7,637 nucleotides of DNA from Methanosarcinaceae archaeon (GCA_030609665.1 JAUWBW010000088.1:1-7637), one strand, 5' to 3'. Shown: positions 1-5,997, counted from the first letter of the stretch. The notes: generated by a model from the sequence alone, not told the origin. Program-made: numbers and translations.

Positions 1-33
1 ACCCCCTTTTTGCATTTTCAAAATATATTTTAA

Positions 34-996
34 TTAATCCTTATTTTTCGATCTTTCAAGTAGCGTCAACGAGCGGATCCACTCACCTTTAGGTTCGCGC
101 GATGTACCAACAACCAAACGTTTCATGTTCCCTACCTGTTCAACCATACCCTGCGCCTCAATGACCTCGCCAACAAGCGCCTGACCTGCGTATGTGTGAG
201 TGTATGAGAGCACATGGTCGATCTCATCATGGTCAACCTTATATACCGAAGGACTGTCAAAAGCAAAGTCAGCATTCGTAACTGTTGCTTCTATCTTCAT
301 TATTCCGATATCTTTGCCACGCTGCATCGGTTCTTTTATCTGATCCCAGTCGCGCACGAACAATAGATCAAAATAAGTCCCATCCACCATACCTCGATTA
401 CCTTTTCGCTTCTCATGCACTATAAATTCATCAAACGATATCTCAGGTATCCGTTTTTCATAAATACGCTGCCACATCGCATCATCAATATTCTCGATGC
501 TGCCTGCCTTTGAATTTGAGTTTGAACTTAACTTTGCAGCCGCAATGGCATCACGCGCAGTGAACCAATCTTTCCCATAAACAACAAAATCAATGTCCGA
601 AGTCTCATTTTGCAATCCGGGTAATAAAGATCCTGTGACTCCCATCTGTGAGAGTGGGATGCCTGCATCCTTCAGTACCTCAACAATTGCGGCAACCCTG
701 TGGTCTGTCTCGACAAGTTGAGGGATGCAATCGTTTGGATGCAGCAGACGTTTGACCTCTTTCTCAGGAACCACGTGGACATCCTGAACCCACTCAGGTC
801 TATTTTCCCTCATGAAGTCAAAAGCCACATCAAAATCATATTTCTTGTAGCGAATTCCATCGAGTTCCCGCTCACCATTTTCGTCCGGCACATACCTGAA
901 TGTCGAGCGTATGCCATCCGGATGGAAATAATCCGCCACTGCAAAGATCCAGTCGTCCTTCGTGATAATAAAATCCCTGAGTCTTGTTTTGATCAT
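34..996 (-). CDS. Nucleotidyltransferase-fold protein, archaeal, function unknown
   Basis: The protein has about 320 residues. Its central segment carries the polymerase-beta-type nucleotidyltransferase signature: G122-S123, then a DID pair at D134 and D136, with a likely third carboxylate at D210 in the stretch YFDLLFVRD. This predicts transfer of a nucleotide to an unknown acceptor; the substrate cannot be read from sequence. About 100 residues before the core and about 90 after it are not part of the minimal fold. The C-terminal part, rich in alternating V/G/E residues and ending in a GTSREPKGEWIRSL-type stretch, could be a small beta barrel (inference). The frame also opens with TTG at 1005, but I prefer ATG at 996 because a GGAT sits about 8 nt before it and is too close to the TTG. 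It lies 55 bp downstream of the aminopeptidase gene, probably co-transcribed, although an ATATAAAT-like box near 1036-1046 could give it its own promoter. Fold is confident, role unknown. Confidence 0.85.
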   Translation of the reverse strand: MIKTRLRDFIITKDDWIFAVADYFHPDGIRSTFRYVPDENGERELDGIRYKKYDFDVAFDFMRENRPEWVQDVHVVPEKEVKRLLHPNDCIPQLVETDHRVAAIVEVLKDAGIPLSQMGVTGSLLPGLQNETSDIDFVVYGKDWFTARDAIAAAKLSSNSNSKAGSIENIDDAMWQRIYEKRIPEISFDEFIVHEKRKGNRGMVDGTYFDLLFVRDWDQIKEPMQRGKDIGIMKIEATVTNADFAFDSPSVYKVDHDEIDHVLSYTHTYAGQALVGEVIEAQGMVEQVGNMKRLVVGTSREPKGEWIRSLTLLERSKNKD

Positions 997-1051
997 AATC
1001 TTCAATCCAATATTTATCCGGTATTCATATATTTTGCATTTATATGGTTAA

Positions 1052-1960
1052 CTATGTGGTAACAATACACCCGGATTCTTCCACAATGACAGTATGTTCG
1101 AACTGGGACACGATCCCACCCGATATTTCATGGAGCACAGGATATGCAATTATGTCACCTGTGGCAACATAATTCTCAATCTTAACACCATCCATGTCTT
1201 TGACCCAACGACGTGCGAACGGGAGACTCCCATACTGCCGATAAAGGTCATCAAGCAAACCATTGCTATGCGTATCGGAATTAGTATTATACTTATCGTG
1301 TATATGTTTTTCGAATAATTTATTCAAGGAAAATATCTGCGCATCCCCATTTCTTGTAGTACCTTTTCCATACGTCGCAAAAGGCTCAATAGCGATCACA
1401 TCTCCTGCGAGCAGTGTATTCCCCAAAGATGCCGCATAGTTTGGTATATTCACATTCCCATGAAGGCTATATTGATCAAGGCTGTGTCCTGTGAGGTCAT
1501 ATATTGGTGTAAATCCCCTCTTGTTTATTGTGTCCTCAATAACTTTCCCCATTTCCCTAACATTTACTCCTGCACAGGTCATGGATATCACATTTTCAAG
1601 TGCCTCTTTTGACGCATCGATCAGGTCTGTATGCTCACTGGTTGATATCTCAACCGTTGCTGCCGTGTCTGCAATGTACCCATCGATATGCACCCCGATA
1701 TCGATTTTAACCACGTCGCCTTTTTGCAATGTGAGAGAGTCATTGGCAGGTGGCGTATAATGAGATGCGATCTCGTTTATCGAAATATTGCATGGAAATG
1801 CAATCTCGCCGCCAAGTTCAATGATACGTGCTTCTGCTACCTGAGCAAGTTCCAACACAGATACATCTGCTTTGTGTGAAGCGTATTTGACTGCCTCTCG
1901 CAAGACCTTTGATGCTATCTGCCCTGCATCTGTGTAGCATTGTAATATGTCGGCATCCAT
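1052..1960 (-). CDS. map: Methionine aminopeptidase, type II (archaeal)
   Basis: This cytosolic metalloprotease removes the initiator methionine from nascent proteins when the second residue is small. All five metal ligands of the family are visible: D87 and D98 (KIDIGVHIDGYIAD), H159 (LTGHS), E192 (AIEPF) and E288 (QFEHT). The additional active-site histidines H67 (SHYTPP) and H167 (SLHGN) are also present. Spacing between ligands matches the Pyrococcus furiosus enzyme closely, and the length of 302 residues is close to its 295. The insert around residues 215-250, between the fourth and fifth ligands, marks type II rather than type I. ATG at 1960 is preceded by an AGGT that could serve as a weak ribosome binding site. 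The gene is followed by the nucleotidyltransferase-fold gene after a short gap. Its upstream region holds a TATA box inside a palindrome, so it is probably transcribed independently of rps3ae. I see no missing key residue. Confidence 0.97.
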   Translation of the reverse strand: MDADILQCYTDAGQIASKVLREAVKYASHKADVSVLELAQVAEARIIELGGEIAFPCNISINEIASHYTPPANDSLTLQKGDVVKIDIGVHIDGYIADTAATVEISTSEHTDLIDASKEALENVISMTCAGVNVREMGKVIEDTINKRGFTPIYDLTGHSLDQYSLHGNVNIPNYAASLGNTLLAGDVIAIEPFATYGKGTTRNGDAQIFSLNKLFEKHIHDKYNTNSDTHSNGLLDDLYRQYGSLPFARRWVKDMDGVKIENYVATGDIIAYPVLHEISGGIVSQFEHTVIVEESGCIVTT

Positions 1961-1964
1961 TTTG

Positions 1965-2033
1965 TAACCTGTACCTGAAAATGTGTGATCTTAGTTATGT
2001 CGGAAACGGCAGGTAATTATAAAACGTTACCTG
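1965..2033 (-). promoter_or_regulatory. Candidate map promoter with CAGGTAA palindrome over the TATA box
   Basis: On the minus strand TTTTATAATT (2014-2023) resembles an archaeal TATA box about 55 bp upstream of the map start, predicting transcription start near 1990-1995. It lies inside a perfect 7-bp inverted repeat: CAGGTAA at 2010-2016 and TTACCTG at 2027-2033 with a 10-bp spacer. Two more minus-strand half-sites, CAGGTAC (1977-1971) and CAGGTTA (1971-1965), sit just before the start codon, near the ribosome binding site. The palindrome is seen directly; that a regulator binds it and blocks the TATA box is inference. Confidence 0.45.
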
Positions 2034-2087
2034 AATTTATCGGATAAAGACAAAGCACTTAAACCACAGAAGATACTCACCTCCTGC

Positions 2088-2322
2088 GGAACAATAAAGG
2101 TGCTTGACCTAAAATATAGGTGGGATTTTTTTTACATCTGATGGGAATCTGAATTTCCACTGAAAGACGATATTGACTCCTATACCAATAGTTGATTATG
2201 TGGTAGTACATGAACTTGTTCATCTGAAAGAGAAGAATAAATGGAAATTACCCGTGTTTGTGCCCAACTTTTTTTACAAATCTGGCACTAAGCACAAATT
2301 ATATTCAACAAAAAAAGGGTGA
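2088..2322 (+). pseudogene. Decayed YgjP/DUF45-type zinc metallopeptidase fragment
   Basis: The gap between map and rps3ae contains plus-strand codons that read as the C-terminal core of the YgjP (DUF45, M48-like) metallopeptidase family. The pieces are in family order: IKVLDLKYRW (2094-2123), a frameshift in the run of eight T at 2126-2133, TSDGNLNFH (2134-2160), an in-frame TGA at 2161-2163 where the family normally has a tryptophan (TGG), then PIPIVDYVVVHELVHLKEKN (2179-2238). The zinc-binding HExxH is intact as HELVH at 2209-2223. After KW the frame stays open to TGA at 2320-2322 but no longer resembles the family; the expected HSKxFW segment is missing. No start codon or N-terminal half is recognisable. 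With one frameshift, one stop and a damaged end it cannot make a normal enzyme. It is the only plus-strand gene remnant in the left half, so it probably arrived or decayed separately from its neighbours. Confidence 0.75.
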
Positions 2323-2336
2323 TTATTCATCACCCT
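2309..2336 (-). terminator. Hairpin plus T-run terminator of rps3ae
   Basis: The perfect inverted repeat AGGGTGAT / ATCACCCT (2316-2323 and 2329-2336) leaves a 5-base loop. On the minus strand the stem is followed at once by a run of T (complement of the A-run before 2316). It begins about 25 nt after the rps3ae stop codon, the position expected for its transcription end. It overlaps the last codons of the metallopeptidase fossil, which agrees with that frame no longer being under selection. Confidence 0.7.
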
Positions 2337-2361
2337 GAAAACAGTCAGTAAAAAAAGTTAC

Positions 2362-3123
2362 CTACTCTTCTGCAGGTGTGTCTTCAACAGGCACATCTTC
2401 TTGTGTATCTACAACAGGTACTTCCGGTGTATCCTCAATAGGCACATCTTCTTGTGTATCTACAACAGGTACTTCCGGTGCATCCTCAGGTGTTGCGTCA
2501 ACAGGAGTTTCTACAGGTTTGGATCTAACTTCAGATATGTGTGCAGGTACTGACAAAACATGAGTCTTTCTGATCTCAACCCTTCTAAGAGGATAGATGT
2601 ATTTTGCATTTCGGTATATGTTTGCAGACAACTTTCCGATGATTGCTTCCTCAATGAACTGCTCGTAGTTCACTTCAGATGCACGCTTTAAGACGATTTT
2701 GATCATCTCTTCCCTGATACCTTTTATCTGGCTTGTACGTGCTCTTTTAACTGTGAAGCATGTAGGTTTTACAATAACCTTGTAGCCGTCTTTTGTTGTA
2801 ACATTGAGATTTGCATCGATCCTTGAGGTCTGACGCTTTACAATTGAACGAAGATAATCGGTAGTGAGCTCATGACCAAGGAATTTCGTGTGTGCAACAT
2901 CGCCCACAACGTCATTGATCTCGAGTTTGAGTTTTGTGTTATGTTTTGAGAAATCGTTTGTGAGTTCACCAACAGTTGTCTCAACAACGCGCCCGATCAG
3001 ATTCTCAGGATCGCCGGTTGGAGTAAAACCGATACGGTTACTACCCATGAACTTTGGTATCTCAACAGCATACCATGTTTTTGATTTCCACTTATCTAAC
3101 TTCCTCTGTACTTTCCGTGCCAA
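2362..3123 (-). CDS. rps3ae: 30S ribosomal protein S3Ae (eS1)
   Basis: This is a structural protein of the archaeal small ribosomal subunit, the counterpart of eukaryotic S3a/eS1, located near the mRNA exit side. The N-terminus MARKVQRKLDKWKSKTWY, the segment around GFTPTGDPENLIGR (32-45) and the FLGHELTTDYLRSIVKRQTSRID region (81-103) are typical of the family. The start is TTG at 3121-3123: a strong GGAGG (complement of 3131-3135) lies 7 nt upstream and the reading MARKVQ begins exactly there. The conserved body ends near residue 200. Residues 201-253 form an extra acidic, proline-rich tail built from near-identical 17-residue repeats, making the protein about 25-50 residues longer than many archaeal homologues (from memory). 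The gene ends at a clear terminator. The leader carries phased GTTAAY repeats. I recall that many archaea keep this gene beside rps15 and recJ-like genes; here a transposase remnant lies upstream instead. Confidence 0.97.
   Translation of the reverse strand: MARKVQRKLDKWKSKTWYAVEIPKFMGSNRIGFTPTGDPENLIGRVVETTVGELTNDFSKHNTKLKLEINDVVGDVAHTKFLGHELTTDYLRSIVKRQTSRIDANLNVTTKDGYKVIVKPTCFTVKRARTSQIKGIREEMIKIVLKRASEVNYEQFIEEAIIGKLSANIYRNAKYIYPLRRVEIRKTHVLSVPAHISEVRSKPVETPVDATPEDAPEVPVVDTQEDVPIEDTPEVPVVDTQEDVPVEDTPAEE
2390..2491 (-). repeat. 51-bp tandem repeat coding the S3Ae acidic tail
   Basis: Two adjacent 51-bp units (2390-2440 and 2441-2491) are almost identical at the DNA level; the first 40 bases match exactly. 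Each encodes 17 residues of the pattern EDxPEVPVVDTQEDVPx, and a partial third protein copy (EDTPAEE) ends the gene. Near identity in synonymous positions points to recent duplication or ongoing slippage/homogenisation, so copy number probably varies between strains. Confidence 0.9.
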
Positions 3124-3138
3124 TAAAATTCCTCCAGT

Positions 3139-3203
3139 GTTATCGTAATGTTAATGAAGCGTTAACTTTTGTTAACGTATTGTTAATGTGTCGTTAATGT
3201 AAT
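3139..3203. repeat. Six phased GTTAAY repeats in the rps3ae leader
   Basis: GTTA-type motifs begin at 3139, 3150, 3161, 3171, 3182 and 3193, that is at intervals of 11, 11, 10, 11 and 11 bp. The units are GTTATCGTAAT, GTTAATGAAGC, GTTAACTTTT, GTTAACGTATT, GTTAATGTGTC and GTTAATGTAAT. The spacing equals one DNA helix turn, so all copies face the same side. They lie just upstream of the ribosome binding site of rps3ae and downstream of its likely TATA boxes, so they are probably transcribed as part of the 5' leader. They could be a cooperative operator, a bent-DNA element or an RNA-level autoregulatory site; the sequence does not decide. Confidence 0.85.
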
Positions 3204-3256
3204 ATGTTCAATTCAATCCATGCAGTGCTCAATCTTTGGTCGTCCGACCTATGAAC

Positions 3257-3309
3257 AGTTATATTATTAGCTATTAATGGCCGTCTATAATCAACATGTC
3301 CGTATATAA
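3257..3309 (-). promoter_or_regulatory. Candidate rps3ae promoter region (two TATA-like boxes)
   Basis: On the minus strand two TATA-like sequences are visible upstream of rps3ae: CTTATATACG (complement of 3300-3309) and TAATAATATAAC (complement of 3258-3269). The first would start transcription near 3280 and give a leader of about 155 nt. The second would start near 3235 and give about 110 nt. Both place the phased repeats inside the transcript. Neither has an obvious BRE, so the choice is open. Confidence 0.4.
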
Positions 3310-3371
3310 GCAAATCGGTCAAACCGGCTTTGTGTTAAAAGTCAGATCATGCCCCGATTTTCTATACGGAC
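3298..3371. repeat. Imperfect inverted repeat between rps3ae promoter and transposase remnant
   Basis: The left arm (GTCCGTATA at 3298-3306, then AAATCGG at 3312-3318) pairs with the right arm (CCGATTT at 3354-3360, then TATACGGAC at 3363-3371). The two paired blocks are 9 and 7 bp, separated by an asymmetric bulge, with a 35-base loop. It sits at the truncated 3' end of the transposase fragment, so it may be a relic of an element end or of the deletion that cut it. It also contains the upstream TATA candidate for rps3ae. Confidence 0.5.
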
Positions 3372-3378
3372 TCCTTGC

Positions 3379-3792
3379 TTATCCCTCATTACAACATTTC
3401 CCCATCAAAACCTTTAGCAAAGAACGATTTTGCTCCACCGTGTACCACAGCATAGATGGAATTGTGAGAACTACATGACGATGTGGGACATTGAACATTG
3501 CTTTTTTGAGAGATTTTGCCCATTTGTCTGTGTGATTCTTACCACAATTCGTGCAGATGCGACTGTTGCATCCAAAATAAACGGTTTTGAACTCGCCACA
3601 GCATTCGCATTGATATGTAAAGTAACCGCGATTCTTGTCCTTGCAGGAAAGCATCTTGTTGACTTCTTCGATCTCAACATTGCGAAAAATGTCTTTACGG
3701 TTAAGACAAAATTGTCCACAGTTGCCGTTGTCCTCGAATATACGTTTGACAGTGAGAGTTTGCTTGGATGGAAAGATAGTAGTTTGCAACAA
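3379..3792 (-). pseudogene. Truncated IS91-like transposase (zinc-binding N-terminal domain only)
   Basis: The 137-residue frame matches the N-terminal zinc-binding domain of IS91-type transposases (Zn_Tnp_IS91). It shows C50 followed by GYFTYQCECCG (C62, C64, C65), then C75, C80 and C83 in FGCNSRICTNCGKNHTDKW, and then VPHRHVVLTIPSMLW (103-116) and the NRSLL segment (122-126). Family members usually run to roughly 300-400 residues with a Y2 catalytic domain after this point; here similarity stops near residue 130 and the frame ends seven residues later in unrelated sequence. No catalytic tyrosine domain is present in the window, so it cannot transpose on its own. The frame opens with TTG-TTG and no clear ribosome binding site, so the exact start is uncertain. 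An inverted repeat lies just past its broken end. It is best read as an insertion-sequence remnant upstream of rps3ae. Confidence 0.85.
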
Positions 3793-3807
3793 TGAGATGA
3801 ATTTGCA

Positions 3808-3851
3808 TAGAACTTAATAAAACATATTGCTTATAAGTGCGAGAAGTTCTA
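3808..3851. repeat. Short inverted repeat TAGAACTT / AAGTTCTA upstream of the transposase remnant
   Basis: Perfect 8-bp arms at 3808-3815 and 3844-3851 flank a 28-bp AT-rich spacer containing a TATAAG-like stretch. It lies just before the transposase fragment. It could belong to the element's end or promoter; IS91-type elements are known for GAAC/GTTC at insertion points, which these arms contain, but this is weak evidence. The rest of 3852-3959 shows no other clear feature. Confidence 0.35.
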
Positions 3852-3959
3852 AATTATATTATAATAAAAAGTCTCAAATACTCGATAGAAATGTAGGAAT
3901 GTGCCAAGCTGACGTGCGTACTACTGCGGTCAGTTATAAAAACTTACAAATTTATAAAA

Positions 3960-4751
3960 TCACAAACTTTTCAAAAACGCAAGACTCTCCACGCCCTCAT
4001 CCACGCAATTGACCTCTGTCACAAACCTGCTCTTGTAGTTTGACAAACTATCCATCACGCGCTTCCAATCGACATTTCCTTTGCCAAGTGGCAGATGCTC
4101 GTCTTTTTTGCCCATATTATCATGCAGATGAACATGCGATATCCTGCCTTTGTACATTTTAAGGAAATCGTCCATGATCTCTGTACCCTTGCCTTTACCT
4201 ATAGTGTTCGCATGACCTATATCAAGTGTCAGTCCGACATTATCACGGTTGACCTCTTCGACCATTTGAAGCATCTCCTGCGGATATTTCCCGAATATCT
4301 TGGGAACTTCGGGCATGTTCTCGACTGCTATCGTGATGCCGCAGTCTGCGGCAAAGTCACAGATTGATTGCAGGGATTCAATGTTGGTTTTCCATGCAAG
4401 GTCCGGCAACTGTGCGCCGTGGGGTGAGAGATAACCAGGGTGGATTACTGCAAGTTCTACAAAATCGGAAGCGATCTTGAGGAAATCTTTCATCTGGCAC
4501 AGTACTTCGTTGCGTATTCCGGTGTTTAGGCCTGCGAGGTTCATGTCTGAGAAAGGAAGGTGGAGGGTCAGTTCCAGATTGGTGGTGTCGCGGATCTCCT
4601 GCACATGGGTGATCGTTTCGCCTGTCAGGCACTGTGTACCTTCCTGTACGATCTCCCATCCGGTATAGCCGTGGTCTTCGAGTTCATACGCCCAGCTAAA
4701 TGGGTCTTCAACAACTGCGCGTGATGAGAAACTTACATTTTTTAGTTTCAT
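3960..4751 (-). CDS. Endonuclease IV / xylose isomerase-like TIM-barrel protein
   Basis: This 263-residue protein has the AP-endonuclease-2/sugar-isomerase TIM barrel with a full set of likely metal ligands in the usual order: H64 (LHLPF), H104 (IHPGYL), E144 (AVENMP), D177 and H180 (TLDIGHAN), H208 (HVHLHD), D217 and H219 (KKDEHLPLGKGN), and E246 (TEVN). The pattern corresponds one for one with the trinuclear zinc site of endonuclease IV (H69, H109, E145, D179, H182, H216, D229, H231, E261). However, the same fold also serves sugar epimerases and isomerases, and the DNA-binding loops cannot be judged by eye. The reaction could therefore be AP-site cleavage in DNA repair or isomerisation of a small metabolite. 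It is the last gene of a three-gene run, 44 bp after the UPF0201 gene. The ribosome binding site is weak (GGAT about 6 nt before ATG). Confidence 0.9.
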   Translation of the reverse strand: MKLKNVSFSSRAVVEDPFSWAYELEDHGYTGWEIVQEGTQCLTGETITHVQEIRDTTNLELTLHLPFSDMNLAGLNTGIRNEVLCQMKDFLKIASDFVELAVIHPGYLSPHGAQLPDLAWKTNIESLQSICDFAADCGITIAVENMPEVPKIFGKYPQEMLQMVEEVNRDNVGLTLDIGHANTIGKGKGTEIMDDFLKMYKGRISHVHLHDNMGKKDEHLPLGKGNVDWKRVMDSLSNYKSRFVTEVNCVDEGVESLAFLKSL

Positions 4752-4795
4752 ATAATCCGACTTCTACAACCTGTGTTTTGTGTGTATTATTGTAA

Positions 4796-5236
4796 TTATA
4801 TATCGTTTACATCCAGCTCGATCAGAGGCTCGCCATCTTCCGTTTGCGGAGCAAGCCAGTCTATGAGGCGATCAAGTTCCTCCCCTGAATTTGCGTTTAT
4901 TGTCACATGGATGGATCCGAGCGGTTCTTCTGTTGCAGGAAAGTTCAATCGGTTTACTGTAGCCACCTGTTTGTTTAGCATGAAATCCGTGGAAAGGCCG
5001 TCTATCGAATGACCTTTGTTCAATTGTGTACGTGCGGTGTCCAGTAGTCGCTCTTGTCTGAGCAATTCGTGCATTGTGAAAAGTGATTCAAGATTTCCGT
5101 GCCCGACAACGCGTGGTTTTGGCATGGATTGGTCCAAATTGGTCTCAAGTCTTTTGAACATGTTCGAAATGGCGAGGGCTACACGCTCTGTGTCCTCTGT
5201 GGGATTGACAATGGCTGATACTTCAACTTCTATCAT
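4796..5236 (-). CDS. UPF0201 family RNA-binding-type protein
   Basis: The 146-residue protein matches the archaeal UPF0201 (DUF54) family over its whole length. Hallmarks are IEVEVSAIVNPTED (2-15), the GHGNLESLFTMHELLR stretch (45-60), LDTAR (65-69), FMLNKQ (85-90), LNF (97-99), PLG (105-107) and the closing IDWLAPQT (125-132). Family members are annotated as predicted RNA-binding or exosome-associated proteins; I know of no settled biochemical role. The ATG at 5236 lies inside the end of the UPF0200 gene (14-bp overlap), with GGAG 7 nt upstream, so translation of the two is probably coupled. The fixed pairing suggests that the kinase-like protein and this protein act on a common pathway (inference). 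Confidence 0.93.
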   Translation of the reverse strand: MIEVEVSAIVNPTEDTERVALAISNMFKRLETNLDQSMPKPRVVGHGNLESLFTMHELLRQERLLDTARTQLNKGHSIDGLSTDFMLNKQVATVNRLNFPATEEPLGSIHVTINANSGEELDRLIDWLAPQTEDGEPLIELDVNDI

Positions 5237-5774
5237 GGAGCCGCTCCAAAAGTTCTACGATCTCCTGTTTGAATTCTTCAAGTCCTGTTGTGTTGGCAAT
5301 GGTGATGTCAGATGCTTCTATTGCCTCGCCCATGCCCCACCCCAGTTCACGATCGTCCCTGCGTCGCAAGGCTTCGATGTCTGTCATGTCATCACTTCGA
5401 CCGCGTGCTTTTACACGCTCAAGGCGTGTCTGGATCGAAGAGTCAATCTTGACAAGCGTGAAATCGTCTCCGAATTCCTGTTTAAAGAATTTGACTTCTG
5501 CGATACCCCGCACGCCGTCAATGACTACCATATCTGTGCCTGAGTTGTTTATTTTTGGGACACAGCGCTTTGCGACAGCGTCCATGCCTTCGTTTTCCCG
5601 AAGGTCAGTTCCGACACCGCCGGTATTTGCATCCGTGGGTTCGAGTCCGCTTTGAACCACTTCTTCGCGAATGACGTCGCCCATGTTGATGACATAGATG
5701 CCTTGATCTCCTGCAACCCTGGCAGCCTCGGATTTCCCGGATGCCGGCATTCCTACAAAAGCTATGATCTTCAT
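5223..5774 (-). CDS. UPF0200 family P-loop nucleotide kinase-like protein
   Basis: This 183-residue protein resembles dephospho-CoA kinase and adenylate kinase. It opens with a Walker A motif GMPASGKS (8-15), followed by INMGDVIREEV (29-39), DGVRG (86-90, Walker B/acceptor region) and an arginine-rich lid KARGRSDD (122-129). It belongs to the archaeal UPF0200 family; the phosphate acceptor is unknown. The open frame extends upstream to 5879, but I start at ATG 5774 because the P-loop strand MKIIAFVGMP begins there, a GAGG lies 10 nt upstream, and the extra 35 residues run into a dispersed repeat. It is the first gene of a three-gene run and overlaps UPF0201 by 14 bp. Dephospho-CoA kinase itself is an alternative reading but the family assignment is better supported. 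Confidence 0.93.
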   Translation of the reverse strand: MKIIAFVGMPASGKSEAARVAGDQGIYVINMGDVIREEVVQSGLEPTDANTGGVGTDLRENEGMDAVAKRCVPKINNSGTDMVVIDGVRGIAEVKFFKQEFGDDFTLVKIDSSIQTRLERVKARGRSDDMTDIEALRRRDDRELGWGMGEAIEASDITIANTTGLEEFKQEIVELLERLHDRS

Positions 5775-5822
5775 TATAGATGGTCCTCTTATTGTTTTAT
5801 AGTAGGATTTCATCATGGGTTT

Positions 5823-5838
5823 GATATTATTTATTAGT
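5823..5838 (-). promoter_or_regulatory. Possible TATA box of the UPF0200 operon
   Basis: On the minus strand the AT-rich stretch ACTAATAAATAATATC lies about 50-65 bp before the UPF0200 start and would place transcription start near 5805. A second box, CTATAAAAC, is nearer the gene but would leave no room for the ribosome binding site in the leader. No BRE is evident. Confidence 0.3.
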
Positions 5839-5858
5839 ATGGTGTTTTGGCGGTGGGG

Positions 5859-5896
5859 TGGGGCAAATGAAAAAGCCACAGAGTACGCAGAGGTGG
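5859..5896 (+). repeat. Dispersed CCACAGAG repeat, left copy
   Basis: The stretch TGGGGCAAATGAAAAAGCC followed by ACAGAG-TACGCAGAGGTGG closely resembles 7043-7088 (TGGGACAATTGAAAAACC followed by GCAGAG-GACGCAGAG). CCRCAGAG-type repeats are familiar non-coding dispersed elements in many archaeal and bacterial genomes. This copy lies between UPF0200 and the HEPN gene, in the same orientation as the other copy on the far side of the HEPN-MNT pair. Confidence 0.75.
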
Positions 5897-5950
5897 TTAT
5901 GTGAGGGAGTAGGTTATAAGTTCACGTGCATTCGGCACATTCCACAATCG

Positions 5951-5979
5951 ACGCACATCCGGCGTTTTCCGCTTGAAAC
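5951..5979 (+). repeat. Diverged copy of the GC-rich element
   Basis: These 29 bases align without gaps to the core of the two identical copies at 6961-6998 and 7245-7282, sharing 20 of 29 positions with mostly A/G and C/T differences. Shared blocks include TCCGG, TTTT and CTTG. It lies just beyond the 3' end of the HEPN gene, so it mirrors the copy located upstream of the MNT gene. Similarity by eye could be chance at this length. Confidence 0.45.
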
Positions 5980-5997
5980 TTCAATTAAACTTCAATT
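5976..5997. repeat. Perfect 11-bp tandem duplication at the HEPN stop codon
   Basis: AAACTTCAATT occurs twice in a row (5976-5986 and 5987-5997). The HEPN stop TAA (5987-5985) is created at the junction of the two copies. With a single copy the frame would continue for about 18 codons into the flanking repeat sequence. Confidence 0.85.

Noticed and set aside
2378..2563. Plus-strand frame rich in Ser/Thr/Gly repeats
   Set aside because: It is the antisense shadow of the S3Ae acidic tail repeat.
3905..3935. Possible hairpin CTGAC...GTCAG downstream of the TIM-barrel gene
   Set aside because: Only five base pairs and no T-run on the proper strand, so it is not a convincing terminator.
5775..5879. 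N-terminal extension of the UPF0200 protein by 35 residues
   Set aside because: The family begins at the P-loop strand, a ribosome binding site fits the internal ATG, and the extension runs towards the dispersed repeat.
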